A DNA stretch of 64,000 nt from Actinomycetota bacterium. Its GTDB lineage: Bacteria > Actinomycetota > Actinomycetes > Nanopelagicales > Nanopelagicaceae. The notes under the pieces were generated by a model, which was given only the letters and a program-made list of their open reading frames with translations, was not told where the DNA came from and made no database searches. Below are positions 62,659-64,000 of the stretch, one piece after another. The translations under genes were made by a program, and so were the position numbers. Location of the stretch: positions 1 to 64,000 of the forward strand of contig CANFVU010000004.1 of the NCBI GenBank assembly GCA_947450545.1, in the 5' to 3' direction. Numbering within the stretch: position 1 is the first letter of the stretch; the number at the start of each line of letters is the position of its first letter.

Positions 62659-63416
62659 CACTCGCAAAACGAATCATTCCGTGTTTGGATGTCGATGGCG
62701 GACGTGTTGTTAAAGGCGTCAACTTCGAAAATCTTGTTGATGCAGGGGATCCAGTTGAATTAGCAAAACTGTACGGTTCTGAAGGCGCAGATGAATTAAC
62801 TTTTTTAGATATTTCAGCAAGCGTAGATGATCGCTCGACAACGTTAGATGCCGTACGACGCACTGCTGAACAAGTATTCATTCCGCTCACTGTAGGCGGG
62901 GGTATTCGTGAAGTGAGCGATGTTGATCAATTGCTCCGTGCCGGTGCAGATAAAGTCTCAATCAATACAGCTGCGCTCAATCGCCCAGAACTCATTAATG
63001 AGATTGCAGATCGTTTTGGAAACCAAGTGCTCGTTCTTTCAATTGATGCACGTCGCGCACAGACAGCTTCAGGATACGAAGTCACGACTCACGGTGGTCG
63101 CAAAAGTGCTGGAGTAGATGCACTTGAGTGGATGAGTAACGCTGTCGCAAGAGGAGTTGGAGAAATCCTTCTAAACTCTATGGATGCCGATGGAACACGA
63201 TCTGGATTCGATATCGAAATGATTCGGGCTGCCAGAGAAGTGGTGACGGTTCCCATCATTGCTAGCGGTGGAGCGGGCGCACTCACGGATTTCTCGGCTG
63301 CTCTTGATGCAGGGGCAGATGCCCTTCTCGCGGCCAGCGTCTTTCATTTTGGAACATTGAGTATTCAGCAGGTGAAGGAACACTTGGCTGCGGGCGGATA
63401 TTCGGTTCGGCTCTAG
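62655..63416 (+). CDS. hisF: Imidazole glycerol phosphate synthase, cyclase subunit
   Basis: 253-residue TIM-barrel cyclase, partner of HisH. Catalytic aspartates are in [19 protein letters not shown] and [31 protein letters not shown] and IIASGGAG form the phosphate sites. ATGA overlap with priA. Confidence 0.97.
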   Translation: MTLAKRIIPCLDVDGGRVVKGVNFENLVDAGDPVELAKLYGSEGADELTFLDISASVDDRSTTLDAVRRTAEQVFIPLTVGGGIREVSDVDQLLRAGADKVSINTAALNRPELINEIADRFGNQVLVLSIDARRAQTASGYEVTTHGGRKSAGVDALEWMSNAVARGVGEILLNSMDADGTRSGFDIEMIRAAREVVTVPIIASGGAGALTDFSAALDAGADALLAASVFHFGTLSIQQVKEHLAAGGYSVRL

Positions 63417-63428
63417 TAATCCTTACGG

Positions 63429-63434
63429 CAGAAT
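63429..63434 (+). promoter_or_regulatory. Possible -10 element of hisI-trpE, leaderless type
   Basis: CAGAAT, six bases (AAGCCC), then the GTG of hisI at 63441. The first T of TANNNT is missing. Weaker than the other boxes. Inference. Confidence 0.3.
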
Positions 63435-63440
63435 AAGCCC

Positions 63441-63770
63441 GTGAACTTCCCTGCAGAGATCCAAGAGCGCTTCGACCGCAATGAGCTGGTCGCTGCCATC
63501 GCACAGGATGCCACAACAGGTGAAGTATTGATGTTGGCCTGGATGAATCAAGAAGCTCTCTCTCTTACGCTTGAAACTCAGTCAGTCACTTATTGGAGCA
63601 GAAGTCGCAACTCCCTATGGGTAAAAGGTGAAAGCTCCGGACATCACCAAAAGTTAGTGTCACTTTCCTATGACTGCGATGGTGATGCGCTGCTTCTCAA
63701 AGTTCAACAAACGGGCGCTGCTTGTCATACCGGAGCACAGACGTGTTTTCATCGGGAGCTCTCTTCATGA
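63441..63770 (+). CDS. hisI: Phosphoribosyl-AMP cyclohydrolase
   Basis: 109-residue single-domain HisI, without the HisE pyrophosphohydrolase part. [54 protein letters not shown] and [12 protein letters not shown] hold the Zn/Mg-binding Cys and Asp residues. GTG start. It overlaps trpE by 4 bp, which ties the histidine and tryptophan operons together. Confidence 0.96.
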   Translation: MNFPAEIQERFDRNELVAAIAQDATTGEVLMLAWMNQEALSLTLETQSVTYWSRSRNSLWVKGESSGHHQKLVSLSYDCDGDALLLKVQQTGAACHTGAQTCFHRELSS

Positions 63771-64000
63771 TGACTCTGGAAGAATTTAGAAATTACGCAA
63801 AAAGCTTTAATGTCATTCCGGTTTCGCAAAAGTTTATCGCTGACAGCGAAACGCCACTTGGCCTGTACCGCAAGCTAGCCAACGATCGTCCTGGAACCTT
63901 CCTTTTGGAATCTGCTGAACACGGTGGAGTTTGGTCGCGCTACTCCTTCATTGGAGTAAACAGCGTTGCAACGTTGACAGAAAAAAATGGCGTGGCGCAT
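63767..64000 (+). CDS. trpE: Anthranilate synthase component I, N-terminal part
   Basis: 78 residues visible, cut by the right edge. [37 protein letters not shown] and [20 protein letters not shown] are the standard N-terminal region, including the LLES tryptophan-feedback motif. ATGA overlap with hisI. Position after hisI is conserved in mycobacteria and fits the shared PriA isomerase. Confidence 0.93.
   Translation, partial: MMTLEEFRNYAKSFNVIPVSQKFIADSETPLGLYRKLANDRPGTFLLESAEHGGVWSRYSFIGVNSVATLTEKNGVAH

Overview
The window reads as chromosomal DNA of a streamlined, moderately low-GC actinobacterium. I judge freshwater Nanopelagicales (acI lineage) most likely, by inference rather than from a marker gene. 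The evidence is an actinobacterial gene order (class II DAHP synthase, PASTA kinase, GGPP synthase, metF, DUF3040, then mraZ to yggT, ileS, DksA-like, lspA, rluD, dnaE, and hisD to trpE), the dual-substrate PriA isomerase, MurE with the meso-DAP DNPR motif, a heterodimeric CrtYc/CrtYd cyclase, and an actinobacterial SOS box. Genes are very tightly packed: ATGA, GTGA and TAATG overlaps are common, convergent genes overlap at their 3' ends, and no gap exceeds about 215 bases. I see no rRNA, tRNA, CRISPR array, insertion sequence or prophage.

Layout. 1-7.0 kb: end of DAHP synthase, alkyltransferase ogt, then leftward threonine aldolase, DMT exporter, endonuclease IV, PASTA kinase, a P-loop kinase and a PnuC-family transporter under a TPP riboswitch. 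7.2-19.8 kb: carotenoid genes in several units (crtYc-crtYd, crtB, crtE-crtI, and a six-gene leftward operon with ybaK, a hydrolase, a CrtA-like monooxygenase, a CruF-like hydratase, a glycosyltransferase and a second CrtI-like enzyme), interrupted by a purine permease, metF and a CDP-alcohol phosphatidyltransferase. 19.8-24 kb: lipoprotein, unknown membrane protein, LuxR-type regulator, aquaporin, TauE/SafE permease, DoxX. 24.1-29.3 kb: SOS-box-controlled DUF6504, dnaE2-like and dinB genes, then DUF3040. 29.3-31.9 kb: ABC-2 exporter. 32.1-49.0 kb: complete dcw division and cell-wall cluster with a five-repeat MraZ operator and a structured RNA before rsmH. 49-58.3 kb: ileS, DksA-like protein, lspA, rluD, dnaE1. 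58.3-64 kb: hisD-C-B-H-priA-F-I running into trpE.

How it fits together. The riboswitch, PnuT-like transporter and overlapping kinase look like a thiamine import-and-trap unit. The carotenoid genes could make C40 carotenoids, cyclise one end and hydrate, desaturate, glycosylate or oxidise the other. The SOS cassette supplies translesion synthesis. The dcw cluster makes meso-DAP peptidoglycan and the septum. A recurring signal is a -10 box (TANNNT) 6-8 bases before the start codon, which indicates that many transcripts here are leaderless; I used it to set several starts.
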